Shown here piece by piece: positions 16,292-25,640 of a stretch of 64,000 nt of DNA. Within the stretch, counting starts at the first letter, position 1; each line of letters starts with the position of its first letter. The notes below the pieces were generated by a model. That model made no database searches, was not told the DNA's origin, and saw only the letters and a list, made by a program, of their open reading frames with translations. The DNA comes from Capnocytophaga sp. oral taxon 878 (GTDB lineage Bacteria > Bacteroidota > Bacteroidia > Flavobacteriales > Flavobacteriaceae), in assembly GCF_002999135.1 (NCBI RefSeq), contig NZ_CP027229.1, positions 1,054,001 to 1,118,000 on the forward strand. Reading direction: 5' to 3'. The translations under genes and the position numbers were made by a program.

Positions 16292-17191
16292 TTATTGTTT
16301 ATCAGTTTTTGTTTCCCATTCTTTTTTCAGTTCTTCAGCCCAAAGAAGCTCATTAAGTTTTAGCGGAGTGTATTCTTTAGCTCCCCATTTGCCATAATAC
16401 CTTTGGCGGTGAAAAAAATCATCATAACCACCAGCTACAATACCTTTATTTTTGATATAAGCAAAGCGATAAATATGTCTATTCTCGTGTCCTGTTAACT
16501 GATAAAAACTGTAAATAGTATCTTTCCCTTTTTCTTCTACATTTGTAAGGTAAATATGTTCTAAATACAATGGCACTACACTCATCTCACACCTACCTAA
16601 TAACTCAAATGGAGACAGCCCATTAGTAGAAAAATTCTTTTCATAGAGTTTTTTTAGTTTTTCGGCTGACAAAATAGGTTGTTGTGTATTTATAACATAA
16701 CCTCCTGATGCGACAATTTCTTGAGGAGCTTCCATACAATAAAAAGACTCTATCCAAGTATTTTTAGCTGCATAATACTTATTACCTTCCTTCTTTACCA
16801 ATTTTGGATATACTTTCCAAGCATTAATATTGCTGGGTATTTTACGGGTGCTACCATCTAAAACAAGATTATGAATATCTTTAAATAAATCTTTAGCATT
16901 GAATAAACTATTTTCAAACTTTTCAAGATTCACTTCTTCCCAGTTAGTTCCATTATCAAAATCAGGAGTAACTGAGATGAGCACTATATAATCTAATCCT
17001 GCTTCTTTTCCATAGAATTTTGAAAATACATTATATATCTCAATAGTGCTTTTCACTCCATAAGGCGAAGTATCTAAAGTGTACTGCTTTACTTTGTAAT
17101 ATGCCGTAATACTATCTAATAGTATATATTTCTGTTCTTGTGCTTTGAGGACACAAGAACAGAAAAGTAAGATGTAAAGTAGGTGTTTCAT
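16292..17191 (-). CDS. Hypothetical secreted protein, 299 aa
   Basis: I recognise no family. The N-terminus MKHLLYILLFCSCVLKAQ is a Sec signal peptide, probably cleaved after residue 18. The mature protein is rich in Lys, Tyr and aromatic residues and has no further membrane segment. It starts 6 bp after the stop of the upstream metallopeptidase-like lipoprotein gene and has the same direction, so the two are probably one unit and may work together at the cell surface or in the periplasm. Confidence 0.75.
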   Translation of the reverse strand: MKHLLYILLFCSCVLKAQEQKYILLDSITAYYKVKQYTLDTSPYGVKSTIEIYNVFSKFYGKEAGLDYIVLISVTPDFDNGTNWEEVNLEKFENSLFNAKDLFKDIHNLVLDGSTRKIPSNINAWKVYPKLVKKEGNKYYAAKNTWIESFYCMEAPQEIVASGGYVINTQQPILSAEKLKKLYEKNFSTNGLSPFELLGRCEMSVVPLYLEHIYLTNVEEKGKDTIYSFYQLTGHENRHIYRFAYIKNKGIVAGGYDDFFHRQRYYGKWGAKEYTPLKLNELLWAEELKKEWETKTDKQ

Positions 17192-17197
17192 TTGTTG

Positions 17198-18722
17198 TTA
17201 TGGTTTTGGTTTGCAACTATTTCCCGTTTTATCAGTTCCTAATCTTTGTCCTTGATCAAGAAGCTTTTCATCATTAGAAAGAGAAGACTCCTCCACTATA
17301 CCTACTTTCGCCATAGCTCGTGCAGTAGCTAACGGAATGTTAGGATTATAATTAGTAATTGTTTGTGCTAACTTTTCCACAAATGTTACAAATCTATCGT
17401 GATTATCTGTTTGTATAAAATTATATACTTTAAACTGCTGTCCATTTCCTATAGACAAATATTTCTTTTTCACTGAAGGGTACTGACGGTAAAATTCAGC
17501 TTCACCTAATAATTGTTTTTGAGAATTAAGATAAATATGCAACATTTCGTGATAGAGAGTTGCTAAAATATACTCTTTTGTAGCTGTAGCTAACATCTCA
17601 TCACTTAAATATATTTCCCCTTTTAGATGGTATTTACTAGCACTAGGAGTTTTTGAATAAGCAGTTTCTTTTTCATGTTCTGTACCAGCAAAAGGCTTAT
17701 TATAAACTATAATATTAAAACCTTCACTACTACCAAAAACATCTCTAATCAAATGTGCTATATCATCATTTAAAGTAATACGAATCTCATCTAATACAGC
17801 GAGGGCACAAGGGTTTGTAAGAGTATCTTTTATTTTCTCTTCAGGCTTAGGCGAATTATTCTCTCCTCCTGTAATGGCAATCCCTAAATCTCCATTATCA
17901 TATTCATTATAATTGGAATTGGAGTTATCGTATTTATGAAAACTTTTATAGGGGTCTTGATAATAAGGATATTCTGTTTTACGCTCTCTTTTTCCTGTTA
18001 CTACAACTTCTTCTAATTCAAAATCATTACGGAAGCCTCCTTTCTCTTTACCAACATTGTTTTTATCAGTATTTATCACACCTAATCTCACTTCTTTTTC
18101 GTCATCATCACTACATTCTGTACAGCCCCAACCTCCATCATCTATCTTTAAAAACAATACGGGCTTTTTCTTCCTATGAAACGCCCGATGCTCTTCTATC
18201 ACTAATTGGTAAAATCCTCTTTCTTTAGGTACTAACTGGTGTGTAATACGTCCATCTTTCATACGATAAGCACTTATAAAAATACCTGTAGGACTTAACA
18301 AATAGAAGTCAGCATCTACAATACGCCTATCAGGGGTTAGGCTATCTACTTGGGTAATGAAGAGGTAGTGCTCAGTATACCCTACTTTATTGATGAACAA
18401 CATCTGAGTATCTAACTCACCACTGCCAACAGTAACAGGTACTTTAGAGTATGCCTCTCGGTCGGGTGTTTGGGTCTGCTTAAAATACTCCCAATGGGGC
18501 TGCAAACTAAGCTCAGGGGTTATGCCTCGTGCAGCAGCACTGCCTTTGTGGCTTTGGGCTTGGGTTGCTTCAAAAAGGGTCTTGGCTTCGGTAAAGCTCA
18601 CAGGCTCATTGGTTGAAGCAGTTGTTTCGGGGGGCAAGAGGTTCAGTTAGCTCCTCACGCTGGCAGTGGGTAAAAGCAAGGACTGCTACTGCCAATAATA
18701 GTGTTTTAAATTGGTTCTTCAT
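17198..18722 (-). pseudogene. Putative zinc-metallopeptidase lipoprotein, frameshifted at a C6 tract
   Basis: From the ATG at 18722 the sequence reads a lipoprotein signal (MKNQFKTLLLAVAVLAFTHC, Cys20), then EELTEPLAP up to a run of six C (six G on the plus strand, 18629-18634). There the frame is lost and a stop follows soon after. The remaining 478 codons are open in the next frame, beginning with ETTASTNEP. Removing one C joins the two into about 510 aa. The long part contains LYHEMLHIYLN, a HExxH zinc-protease motif, near residue 345 of the open part. The break is either a phase-variation OFF state, a real mutation or a sequencing error. No specific family is recognised. Confidence 0.75.
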
Positions 18723-18785
18723 AACGTTTTAATTTTTGTTTGTTTAAATAGGTAATAAATTTCTTTTTATTTCTTTATCACACCG

Positions 18786-18793
18786 CAAAGGTA
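18786..18793 (-). promoter_or_regulatory. -7 element TACCTTTG of the metallopeptidase-like gene
   Basis: A perfect -7 box 64 bp upstream of the ATG at 18722; a TTTG lies 17 bp further upstream (18811-18814), slightly closer than usual. It shows the frameshifted gene is still fitted with a promoter. Confidence 0.55.
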
Positions 18794-19023
18794 ATAAAAA
18801 ATATTTTAAACAAACAATATCTAAAAATATATTTAACAAAAATTTAACTTTAAAACTATTGTAAAACAAAAGTTTTTTAGACATCGTACTACCCTAATGT
18901 CTTAAAATGTTAAAAATCTACTGTTTTAGCAATTATTTAACATTTAATTTACATACAATATGTTTATTGTTTTCAAAAACGTTGTTTTATACTAATAGAG
19001 CTGGTTATCAGTGAAGTAAGGAG

Positions 19024-19068
19024 TATCCTTCGTTTATAGTTCGTTTATCCTTCGTTATAGGTTCGTTC
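19024..19068 (+). repeat. 45-bp dispersed repeat, copy 1 (subtype A)
   Basis: The core is two tandem 22-23 bp units, each beginning TATCCTTCGTT. It is identical over 45 bp to the copy at 48305-48349. Similarity between these two continues for about 150 bp downstream, including a shared TTTTTTGAAATATTGGCAAT stretch (about 19175 here, 48457 there). Both sit upstream of a plus-strand gene. Apart from this, 18815-19332 shows no gene. Confidence 0.9.
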
Positions 19069-19332
19069 AAACTAAGGAATAGCTGGGAGGTGGCTAGGGT
19101 GAGGATGGAAATAAAAAAATCTGATTATCAATAGTTTGTAATTTTATGAAAAAAGTGATACAGGGCTAACAATTTTTGAAATATTGGCAATAAAAATGAG
19201 AAAAAAGATTATTTTAGCTAGGAGAAATTAGTTTTTTTGGGATAGGCATTAGTAGTTATGAGGTGGAGGGGGGTGAGTGAGTAATGAATAATGCAGGAAT
19301 AATGGCGAATAATTAAAAATATCATTTTTTTC

Positions 19333-19363
19333 TTGTGTATTATAAATATTTGTTATATCTTTG
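19333..19363 (+). promoter_or_regulatory. Promoter of the Sel1-repeat gene
   Basis: TTG (19333-19335), a 20-bp spacer and TATCTTTG (19356-19363); the ATG is 83 bp downstream, so the mRNA has a leader of about 75 nt. Confidence 0.6.
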
Positions 19364-19446
19364 CCCCCTACAACAATAACAACTCAATATTTATAGTAAT
19401 TTATGCTTTATAAATTGCTAGTTAGATAGTTATTAGCTTTTATAAA

Positions 19447-20235
19447 ATGAAGAAATTTACATTACTTTTGTGCTTTTTATCGTGCGTTTTGGGTTATGCT
19501 CAACGAGACGATATACAATCATTGGTTGTGAAGGCGAGTAAAGGCGATGTTATATCGCAACAGCTTTTGGCAATCAATTACGAACGAGGCACAGGTGTAG
19601 CTCAATCATACCAAAAGGCTGTATATTGGTATGAGAAGGCTGCTAACCAAGGTGACCCGCGCTCACAAACGAGATTGGGAATTTTTTATTATAAAGGCCA
19701 AGGAGCTGAACAATCATATAAGAAAGCCGCCGAGTGGTTTGAACGCGCAGCCAACCAAGGATTTGCAGAAGGTCAAACTAAAATGGGCATCTGCTACTAC
19801 AAAGGACAAGGAGTTCCGCAATCGGATAGTAAAGCTGTGGAATGGTGGCAAAAGGCTGCAGACCAACAACATGCGGAAGCGCAAAGCCTTTTAGGGTATG
19901 CGTACTGGCGTGGACAGGGGGTTACACAATCGGACAATGATGCTGTAATGTGGTTTGAAAAGGCTGCTGCACAAGGAGATATAGATGCACAACGCGACTT
20001 GGCTACTTGTTACTTCCAAGGTAAAGGGGTATCACAATCATACGAAAAGGCTGTGGTGTGGTACGAAAAGGCTGCTAACCAAGGAGATAAAGAAGCCCAA
20101 CTACTGTTAGGACTTTGCTATCAGCAAGGTAAAGGAGTAGATAAATCATTTGCTCGTGCTACTTTTTGGGTAGAAAAAGCGTGCAAAAACTTTAATAAGA
20201 GAGCTTGTGAATTATTGGAAAAAATGAAACCTTAG
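19447..20235 (+). CDS. Secreted Sel1-repeat protein
   Basis: A 262-aa protein with a signal peptide (cleavage after about GYA, residue 18) and six Sel1/TPR-like repeats of 36 residues, each with the pattern A-x-x-x-Y-x-x-G-x-G-V-x-Q-S-x-x-K-A-x-x-W-x-x-K-A-A, from about 38 to 250. Sel1 repeats form solenoids that bind other proteins; the partner is unknown. The gene is followed after 2 bp by a DUF805-LRR gene, so both are co-transcribed. A 45-bp dispersed repeat lies 378 bp upstream. Confidence 0.9.
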   Translation: MKKFTLLLCFLSCVLGYAQRDDIQSLVVKASKGDVISQQLLAINYERGTGVAQSYQKAVYWYEKAANQGDPRSQTRLGIFYYKGQGAEQSYKKAAEWFERAANQGFAEGQTKMGICYYKGQGVPQSDSKAVEWWQKAADQQHAEAQSLLGYAYWRGQGVTQSDNDAVMWFEKAAAQGDIDAQRDLATCYFQGKGVSQSYEKAVVWYEKAANQGDKEAQLLLGLCYQQGKGVDKSFARATFWVEKACKNFNKRACELLEKMKP

Positions 20236-20237
20236 GT

Positions 20238-21152
20238 ATGTTCAAGAATGTTTTTTCACCACAAGGACGTATTAGGCGCTTTGAATATGGGCTTACTTTG
20301 CTAATATGCTACTTTTGCTTTATTAGCATGCATTTTTTTACTGAGTTTTTTTATTTTTTTTCGTTCCTTACAAACTCTGCTCTAAACATATTTATTTTAA
20401 TAATTATAATCTTGCAAGGAGCAAAGCGATGCCATGATATGGACCAACCTGGTTGGATGGCTCTGATTCCTATTTACAATCCTATTGTACTGATTTTTGT
20501 AGAAGGTACTGTGGGGGATAATAAATATGGTGAAAATCCTAAGAAAGTAGCACCTTTTGGTTCGTCTGTATTTAACAAGGATCCTTTTGCTGCTCCTACT
20601 GCTGAAAAGACTAAAACTGAACAAGAAACCACTGAAAATAAAGAGAGTTATACTTCGGAATCAGCTAGGGATAAGGCTACAAACACTTCGTTCTCAAACC
20701 AATCGGCTACAGCATCACAATATTATGTAGTGAGTCCTGATGGAAAAACACTTATGAAATGGTTTAATACTGAAGCAACTATAATTGATATGCCTTCGGA
20801 CCCTGTGCTAACCAAAATTACAAGTATAGGTAAAGACGTGTTTTATGACTGTAACAAACTGAGCAGGATAGAGTTTGCTGAAAACCTTGATACTATTGGC
20901 AAATATGCATTTGATGGCTGTGACTCATTAAAAGATTTTGCTTTCCCTGAGAAGTTACAATTTATAGGTGAATATATTTTTGGCAAAAATTGCCCTATGA
21001 AACTTGTTTTCAAAGGCAGTACTCCCCCAGTATTAGAGGGTGATTTTGGGTATAATGACGATAGAATACAAGTAATATATGTACCTTTTGGATGTGCTGA
21101 AAACTACCGGAGGGCAGAAAGCTGGAAGAAATATGCTCATTTAATATTTTAA
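20238..21152 (+). CDS. DUF805 membrane domain fused to a BspA-type LRR_5 domain
   Basis: A 304-aa protein. Residues 1-105 are a DUF805 domain (FSPQGRIRRFEYGLTLL, two or three membrane helices, then RCHDMDQPGWMALIPIYN). A Thr/Ser/Glu-rich linker (about 110-165) leads to a BspA-like leucine-rich region (about 180-300), with ITSIGKDVFYDCNKLSRIEF and LDTIGKYAFDGCDSLKDF repeats and a C-terminal VPFGCAENYRRAESWKKY, the usual LRR_5 cap. LRR_5 modules bind proteins or surfaces, so this may be a membrane-tethered adhesive or scaffold protein. It is paired with the Sel1 protein. Confidence 0.85.
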   Translation: MFKNVFSPQGRIRRFEYGLTLLICYFCFISMHFFTEFFYFFSFLTNSALNIFILIIIILQGAKRCHDMDQPGWMALIPIYNPIVLIFVEGTVGDNKYGENPKKVAPFGSSVFNKDPFAAPTAEKTKTEQETTENKESYTSESARDKATNTSFSNQSATASQYYVVSPDGKTLMKWFNTEATIIDMPSDPVLTKITSIGKDVFYDCNKLSRIEFAENLDTIGKYAFDGCDSLKDFAFPEKLQFIGEYIFGKNCPMKLVFKGSTPPVLEGDFGYNDDRIQVIYVPFGCAENYRRAESWKKYAHLIF

Positions 21153-21164
21153 AATATTACAAAC

Positions 21165-21205
21165 AAAAATCTCACACAATTTACATTAAACTGTGTGAGA
21201 TTTTT
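21165..21205 (+). terminator. Bidirectional terminator between convergent genes
   Basis: Arms AAAAATCTCACACA and TGTGTGAGATTTTT with a 13-nt loop, between the DUF805-LRR gene and the FAH-family gene. Confidence 0.85.
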
Positions 21206-21225
21206 GTTTTATACAAGTTGTAAGG

Positions 21226-21834
21226 TTACTTAATTTTCAGCTTAAAACAACTTTCATTACCTAAAAATCCTTCTAAAACATCGTTGGGTGCAGCGGGAAC
21301 GGCTGCTACAGGGGAACCGGTAAAAATAAGGTCGCCTTTGCGCAGTGTGAAATACTTAGTTACTTCGGCAATGATAGCATCAAAATGCCAATACATAAGA
21401 GAGCTGTTACCTTGTTGTACTGTTTGATCATTATTTTGCAGATGAAAAGACAGAGAATGCAAATCACCCAAGGTTTCCTTCTTCAAGAATTTCCCTACAA
21501 CGGCAGAGCCATCAAAGGCTTTAGAAAGTTCCCATGACAAACCTTTGGCTATGAGCTGTTGCTGTAAATCACAAGCAGTAAAATCGATACCTAAGCCTAT
21601 TTCATCATAATACTTATGAGCAAATTTTTCGGCAACACATTTAGCATTTTGGTTAATTTTTATGATAAGTTCGGCTTCATAGGACAATTCACGGGTGAAC
21701 TCTGGTATATAATACGGTAATTCGGGGTTGTGAATAGCGGTATCAGGTTTGGTAAAAACGACGAAATTAGCTGGTTTTTGCGTTGTTTCTTCTTTTTTAG
21801 TGGCATAATTTTTGCCTATACAAATGAGCTTCAT
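21226..21834 (-). CDS. Fumarylacetoacetate hydrolase family protein
   Basis: A 202-aa FAH-family enzyme of the short single-domain type (acylpyruvase/YcgM-like). Conserved features are MKLICIGKNY, the metal-binding YEAELIIKI (Glu), GLGIDFTACDLQ (Asp), SWELSKAFDGSAVVG and the C-terminal KGDLIFTGSP. Relatives cleave acylpyruvates or decarboxylate oxaloacetate, with Mg2+; the exact substrate is not evident. It has its own -7 box and is divergent from the E1 dehydrogenase gene. Confidence 0.9.
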   Translation of the reverse strand: MKLICIGKNYATKKEETTQKPANFVVFTKPDTAIHNPELPYYIPEFTRELSYEAELIIKINQNAKCVAEKFAHKYYDEIGLGIDFTACDLQQQLIAKGLSWELSKAFDGSAVVGKFLKKETLGDLHSLSFHLQNNDQTVQQGNSSLMYWHFDAIIAEVTKYFTLRKGDLIFTGSPVAAVPAAPNDVLEGFLGNESCFKLKIK

Positions 21835-21860
21835 TATGTGATATTTTTTGATTCAGAAAG

Positions 21861-21868
21861 CAAAAGTA
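21861..21868 (-). promoter_or_regulatory. -7 element TACTTTTG of the FAH-family gene
   Basis: A perfect -7 box on the minus strand, 26 bp upstream of the ATG at 21834; no clear -33 box. Confidence 0.45.
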
Positions 21869-21888
21869 AAAAATAAAATGGAATAATG

Positions 21889-21919
21889 TTGGCTGGTTAT
21901 AAAAAATGTTGTATATTTG
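21889..21919 (+). promoter_or_regulatory. Promoter of the E1 dehydrogenase gene
   Basis: TTG (21889-21891), a 20-bp spacer and TATATTTG (21912-21919). The frame opening at 21917 begins inside the -7 box, which supports the ATG at 21956. Confidence 0.65.
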
Positions 21920-21955
21920 CCGTGTTATTTATCAACCAACAAAAGTTGTATACTG

Positions 21956-24301
21956 ATGAAAAAAGAAGATATTTTAAACGATTACCGGATTTCGGTAGAA
22001 AGTAGAGAATGTAGTTTGATGGGTAGGCGTGAAGTGCTTACTGGTAAAGCTAAATTTGGTATTTTTGGCGATGGCAAAGAAGTGCCACAAGTAGCTATGG
22101 CAAGGGCTTTTGCTGATGGTGACTTCCGTAGTGGTTATTACCGTGACCAAACGCTGATGATGGCGCTGGGAGTACATACGGTAGAGAATTTTTTTGCTGG
22201 ATTATACGCACACGCTGATATAGAAGCAGATCCAACTAGTGCTGGTAGACAAATGGGCGGACACTTTTCCACCCATAGCTTAGATGAAAACGGCGAATGG
22301 AAAGACTTGCTGAAACAAAAAAACAGCAGTAGTGATATATCATGTACCGCAGGACAAATGCCTCGCCTTTTAGGATTGGCACAAGCCTCAAAAGTATACA
22401 GAGAACTACCTAATGCTCAAGCAGAAGGATTTTCAAACCACGGCAATGAAGTAGCTTGGGGTACTATAGGTAATGCTAGTACCAGTGAAGGACACTTTTT
22501 TGAAACCTTAAACGCTGCTGGTGTGTTACAAGTACCAATGGTAATGTCGGTTTGGGATGATGAGTATGGTATTTCGGTACCTAAAGAGTATCATACTACC
22601 AAAGAAAGCATTTCGGAAGTGATGAAAGGCTTTCAGCGTGATGCAAAACATAAAGGCTTTGAGATATTTGTGGTAAAAGGTTGGGATTACCCTGCCTTAT
22701 ACAAGGTATATCAAAAAGCAGCTAAAATAGCCCGTGAGGAACACGTGCCTGTATTGGTACACGTTACTGAACTTACCCAACCTCAAGGGCACTCTACATC
22801 GGGCTCACACGAACGATATAAAAGTCCTGAGCGATTACAATGGGAACACGACTTTGATTGTATAGCTAAAATGCGTGAGTGGATTATAGGAGAAGGTTAT
22901 GCTACTGAGGAAGAACTTTCGGCAATAGATGAAGCTGCTAAAAAACGCGTACGCGATGGTAAGAAAAAAGCGTGGGAAGCCTATATGAGGCCTTTTGAAA
23001 ATGAACGTTCTGAGCTAATAAATATGCTAAATAGTATTGTTCCTAACAGTGGTTTTGCTGATGAAATAGCAGCTATAGCCACCCTATCACGGAAAGCAAT
23101 AATGAATGTAGCACGTAAAGCCTTACGCAGCTTTTTGAAAGAAGGATATAACGTAGAAGCCTTACGTACTTGGGTAACTGACTATCTGAAAGTAAATGAG
23201 CCTAAATACAGCAAATATGTGTATACAGAAAGTGCTCACAGCCCAATGCATATTAAAGAAGTTCTTCCTGAATATGCTGCTGAAGCAGAACAAGTAGATG
23301 GGCGAGTAGTACTGAGAGAAAACTTTGATGCCCTACTTGGTAAATATCCTAATGTGCTTATTTTTGGAGAAGATGTAGGAAATATAGGGGATGTAAATCA
23401 AGGCTTAGAAGGCTTACAGAAAAAATACGGAGTTACTAAAGTATCAGATACTGGTATCAGAGAAACTACTATCATAGGACAAGGTATTGGTATGGCAATG
23501 CGTGGCTTGCGACCTATAGCTGAAATACAATATTTAGACTATATCCTTTACGGCTTACAAACCCTTAGTGATGATTTGGCTACCTTGCATTATCGGACTT
23601 TTGGGCGACAATCAGCCCCTCTGATAGTAAGAACTCGTGGACATCGTTTGGAAGGAATATGGCATGCAGGCTCTCCTATGGGGGTATTATTACACTCCTT
23701 AAGAGGTATTTGTATTCTTACTCCGCGAAATATGACCAAAGCAGCAGGTTTTTACAACACCCTTTTGGAAAGTGACCAACCAGCTGTAGTGGTTGAATGC
23801 TTGAATGGTTATAGGTTAAAAGAGACTATGCCTACAAACCTTACCGAATTCAAAACACCAATAGGAGTGGTAGAAACTTTGCGTGAAGGGAAAGATATAA
23901 CTGTGGTATCATACGGATCGACATTGCGTATTGTATGTGAAGTAGCAGACGAATTGGCTGCTTTAGGTATTGATATTGAAATTATTGATGCTCAAAGTTT
24001 AGCTCCTTTTGATGTTAATCATGACATTGTGAAGAGTATAGCTAAAACAAATAGACTTTTGGTAGTAGATGAAGATATGCCAGGAGCAACTTCGGCATAT
24101 ATTTTGCAGAAGATAGTAGAAGAACAAAATGCTTATCAGTATTTGGATAGTGCTCCACAAACATTGGCAGCAGGTAACCACCGACCTGCCTATGCTACTG
24201 ATGGTGATTATTTTTCAAAACCTAATGCTGATAGTATTATTGAGAAGATATATAGCATTATGCACGAAGTAAACCCTAGTAAATATCCCGCATTGTTATA
24301 A
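21956..24301 (+). CDS. 2-oxoacid dehydrogenase E1, fused alpha and beta subunits (probably branched-chain)
   Basis: A 781-aa thiamine-diphosphate enzyme. The alpha half (about 1-390) has DPTSAGRQMGGHFSTH, GNEVAWGTIGNASTSEGHFFE (ThDP site, with a GN variant of the usual GDG) and HVTELTQPQGHSTSGSHERY. The beta half (about 450-781) has IFGEDVGNIGDVNQGLEGL, TGIRETTIIGQGIGMAMRG and YGSTLRIVCEVADEL. Such fused E1 proteins are typical of Bacteroidetes and decarboxylate branched-chain 2-oxoacids or pyruvate, passing the acyl group to a lipoylated E2. No E2 or E3 gene is near. The start at 21956 is chosen from the promoter position. Confidence 0.92.
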   Translation: MKKEDILNDYRISVESRECSLMGRREVLTGKAKFGIFGDGKEVPQVAMARAFADGDFRSGYYRDQTLMMALGVHTVENFFAGLYAHADIEADPTSAGRQMGGHFSTHSLDENGEWKDLLKQKNSSSDISCTAGQMPRLLGLAQASKVYRELPNAQAEGFSNHGNEVAWGTIGNASTSEGHFFETLNAAGVLQVPMVMSVWDDEYGISVPKEYHTTKESISEVMKGFQRDAKHKGFEIFVVKGWDYPALYKVYQKAAKIAREEHVPVLVHVTELTQPQGHSTSGSHERYKSPERLQWEHDFDCIAKMREWIIGEGYATEEELSAIDEAAKKRVRDGKKKAWEAYMRPFENERSELINMLNSIVPNSGFADEIAAIATLSRKAIMNVARKALRSFLKEGYNVEALRTWVTDYLKVNEPKYSKYVYTESAHSPMHIKEVLPEYAAEAEQVDGRVVLRENFDALLGKYPNVLIFGEDVGNIGDVNQGLEGLQKKYGVTKVSDTGIRETTIIGQGIGMAMRGLRPIAEIQYLDYILYGLQTLSDDLATLHYRTFGRQSAPLIVRTRGHRLEGIWHAGSPMGVLLHSLRGICILTPRNMTKAAGFYNTLLESDQPAVVVECLNGYRLKETMPTNLTEFKTPIGVVETLREGKDITVVSYGSTLRIVCEVADELAALGIDIEIIDAQSLAPFDVNHDIVKSIAKTNRLLVVDEDMPGATSAYILQKIVEEQNAYQYLDSAPQTLAAGNHRPAYATDGDYFSKPNADSIIEKIYSIMHEVNPSKYPALL

Positions 24302-24314
24302 GGGAAAAGACCCC

Positions 24315-24710
24315 TTATAGCAGTTCGTCAGGGGTGTCTTCCTGAAAGTCGTTAAGGAGATTATCAATAGCACGACGGTCTTTTTTAGTAGGTCGGCCTT
24401 CACCTTTTTCTCGGTAATAATCTTGTGCTAATCTTTGTAGTTCAGCTTGTTCAAAAGCCTCAGCAGGAGTTTTATCTTGTCTATAAAGATCTACTAATTT
24501 AGCTCCTACACGACTTTCAGGAATATCAAGTACTAAAAGTTCGTAATTAATTTGGTTCTTACGAACAATAATGGTATCTGTTTTGTATACCTCACGGGAA
24601 GGTTTCACAGCCTCACCATTTACTTTAATATGTCCTTTTTTACAGGCTTCGGTAGCCAAATTGCGTGTTTTGAAATAGCGCACACACCATAAATATTTAT
24701 CAATTCGCAT
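24315..24710 (-). CDS. S4-domain RNA-binding protein, Hsp15 family
   Basis: A 131-aa protein whose N-terminal S4 domain (1-60: MRIDKYLWCVRYFKTRNLAT, then KKGHIKVNGEAVKPS) matches Hsp15 and RluB-type S4 domains; the C-terminus is basic and ends in an acidic stretch. Hsp15 binds stalled 50S subunits carrying a nascent chain and helps recycle them. The frame is open to 24926, but that would run through the divergent FKBP gene, and a promoter at 24743-24773 supports the ATG at 24710. Confidence 0.88.
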   Translation of the reverse strand: MRIDKYLWCVRYFKTRNLATEACKKGHIKVNGEAVKPSREVYKTDTIIVRKNQINYELLVLDIPESRVGAKLVDLYRQDKTPAEAFEQAELQRLAQDYYREKGEGRPTKKDRRAIDNLLNDFQEDTPDELL

Positions 24711-24742
24711 AACTTTAGCATTTAAAACAAGAGTAATAAGCG

Positions 24743-24773
24743 CAAAATTAACAATTAATTGCAATTTTGCAAA
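24743..24773 (-). promoter_or_regulatory. Promoter of the S4-domain gene
   Basis: TTTG (24770-24773), a 19-bp spacer and TAATTTTG (24743-24750) on the minus strand. It lies in the divergent spacer shared with the FKBP gene. Confidence 0.6.
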
Positions 24774-24801
24774 ATTTAAAACAAAAACAATATTATAAAC
24801 A

Positions 24802-25638
24802 ATGAAGAAAACCATATTCATTATTGGTGCAATAACCTTACTACTTGCAACCTCATGTAAGAAAAATGATAATAATAGTACTACAACCCCTCCTCGTGAT
24901 GTAACTGAGGTATGGAATGAAAACAAAGTAGCTATTGAAAACTTTCTTAAAACACATACCTACACTTTTACACCTACAACTACAATTTCAGAAACTGTTA
25001 CATTTGCTACTACTAGCAATACAACTGAATCAATATTTGCAAATTCTAACTTAAAACAAATGGAATTGGATGTGTATGATGCTAACAATAAGCGAGTACG
25101 GCATACTTTATATTATATGATTTTGCAAGAAGGTACAGGCACTACCACTACTATAGCAGACTCAGTATATGTGAATTACAAAGGTCAGCTATTGGATTTA
25201 AGTGTTTTTGATAAAAGTTCTACTCAAACTACAGGTTATTGGTTTGATCTTATTGGTAATATTACCAACTCAAGACAAGCAGGAGTTATCAAAGGTTTTC
25301 GTGAAGGAATTGCTCTGCTTAAATCATCATCAAGTAACCAACTAATCCCTAATAATGATGGTACCTATACAATACCTACAGATGGTGGTATAGGTGTCTT
25401 TTTTATACCTTCAGGGTTAGGTTATTTTAACAATGTACAAAGCAAAATTCCTGCTTATTCTCCACTTATTTTTACTGTAAACCTAATCTCAACAAAACGT
25501 GCTGATCACGACCATGATGGTAAACCTTCTATCAATGAAATTGAACGTGACCAATATGGTATCATCTCCTACCCTGATTGTGATGCTAAAAAAGATAACA
25601 CCTACCTTCCAGACTATTTAGACGCTGATTGTAAATAA
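24802..25638 (+). CDS. FKBP-type peptidyl-prolyl isomerase lipoprotein
   Basis: A 278-aa protein with a lipoprotein signal (lipobox ATSC, Cys19), a Thr-rich spacer and an FKBP domain at about 100-235: LYYMILQEGTG, DSVYVNYKGQLLD, GVIKGFREGIALL and FIPSGLGYF. Some FKBP active-site aromatic residues are hard to place, so catalytic competence is uncertain. The C-terminus has a short Asp-rich DHDHDGKPSINEIERD resembling a calcium-binding loop. It probably folds proteins at the outer membrane or in the periplasm. It is 2 bp upstream of pssA. Confidence 0.85.
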   Translation: MKKTIFIIGAITLLLATSCKKNDNNSTTTPPRDVTEVWNENKVAIENFLKTHTYTFTPTTTISETVTFATTSNTTESIFANSNLKQMELDVYDANNKRVRHTLYYMILQEGTGTTTTIADSVYVNYKGQLLDLSVFDKSSTQTTGYWFDLIGNITNSRQAGVIKGFREGIALLKSSSSNQLIPNNDGTYTIPTDGGIGVFFIPSGLGYFNNVQSKIPAYSPLIFTVNLISTKRADHDHDGKPSINEIERDQYGIISYPDCDAKKDNTYLPDYLDADCK

Positions 25639-25640
25639 TT

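Noticed and set aside
19024..19068. Dispersed 45-bp repeat as a CRISPR remnant
   Set aside because: There are only two tandem units without unique spacers, no cas genes, and the copies are tens of kb apart.
24711..24926. N-terminal extension of the S4-domain protein
   Set aside because: It overlaps the divergent FKBP lipoprotein gene and its signal peptide; the S4 domain itself starts at the ATG at 24710, with a consensus promoter just upstream.
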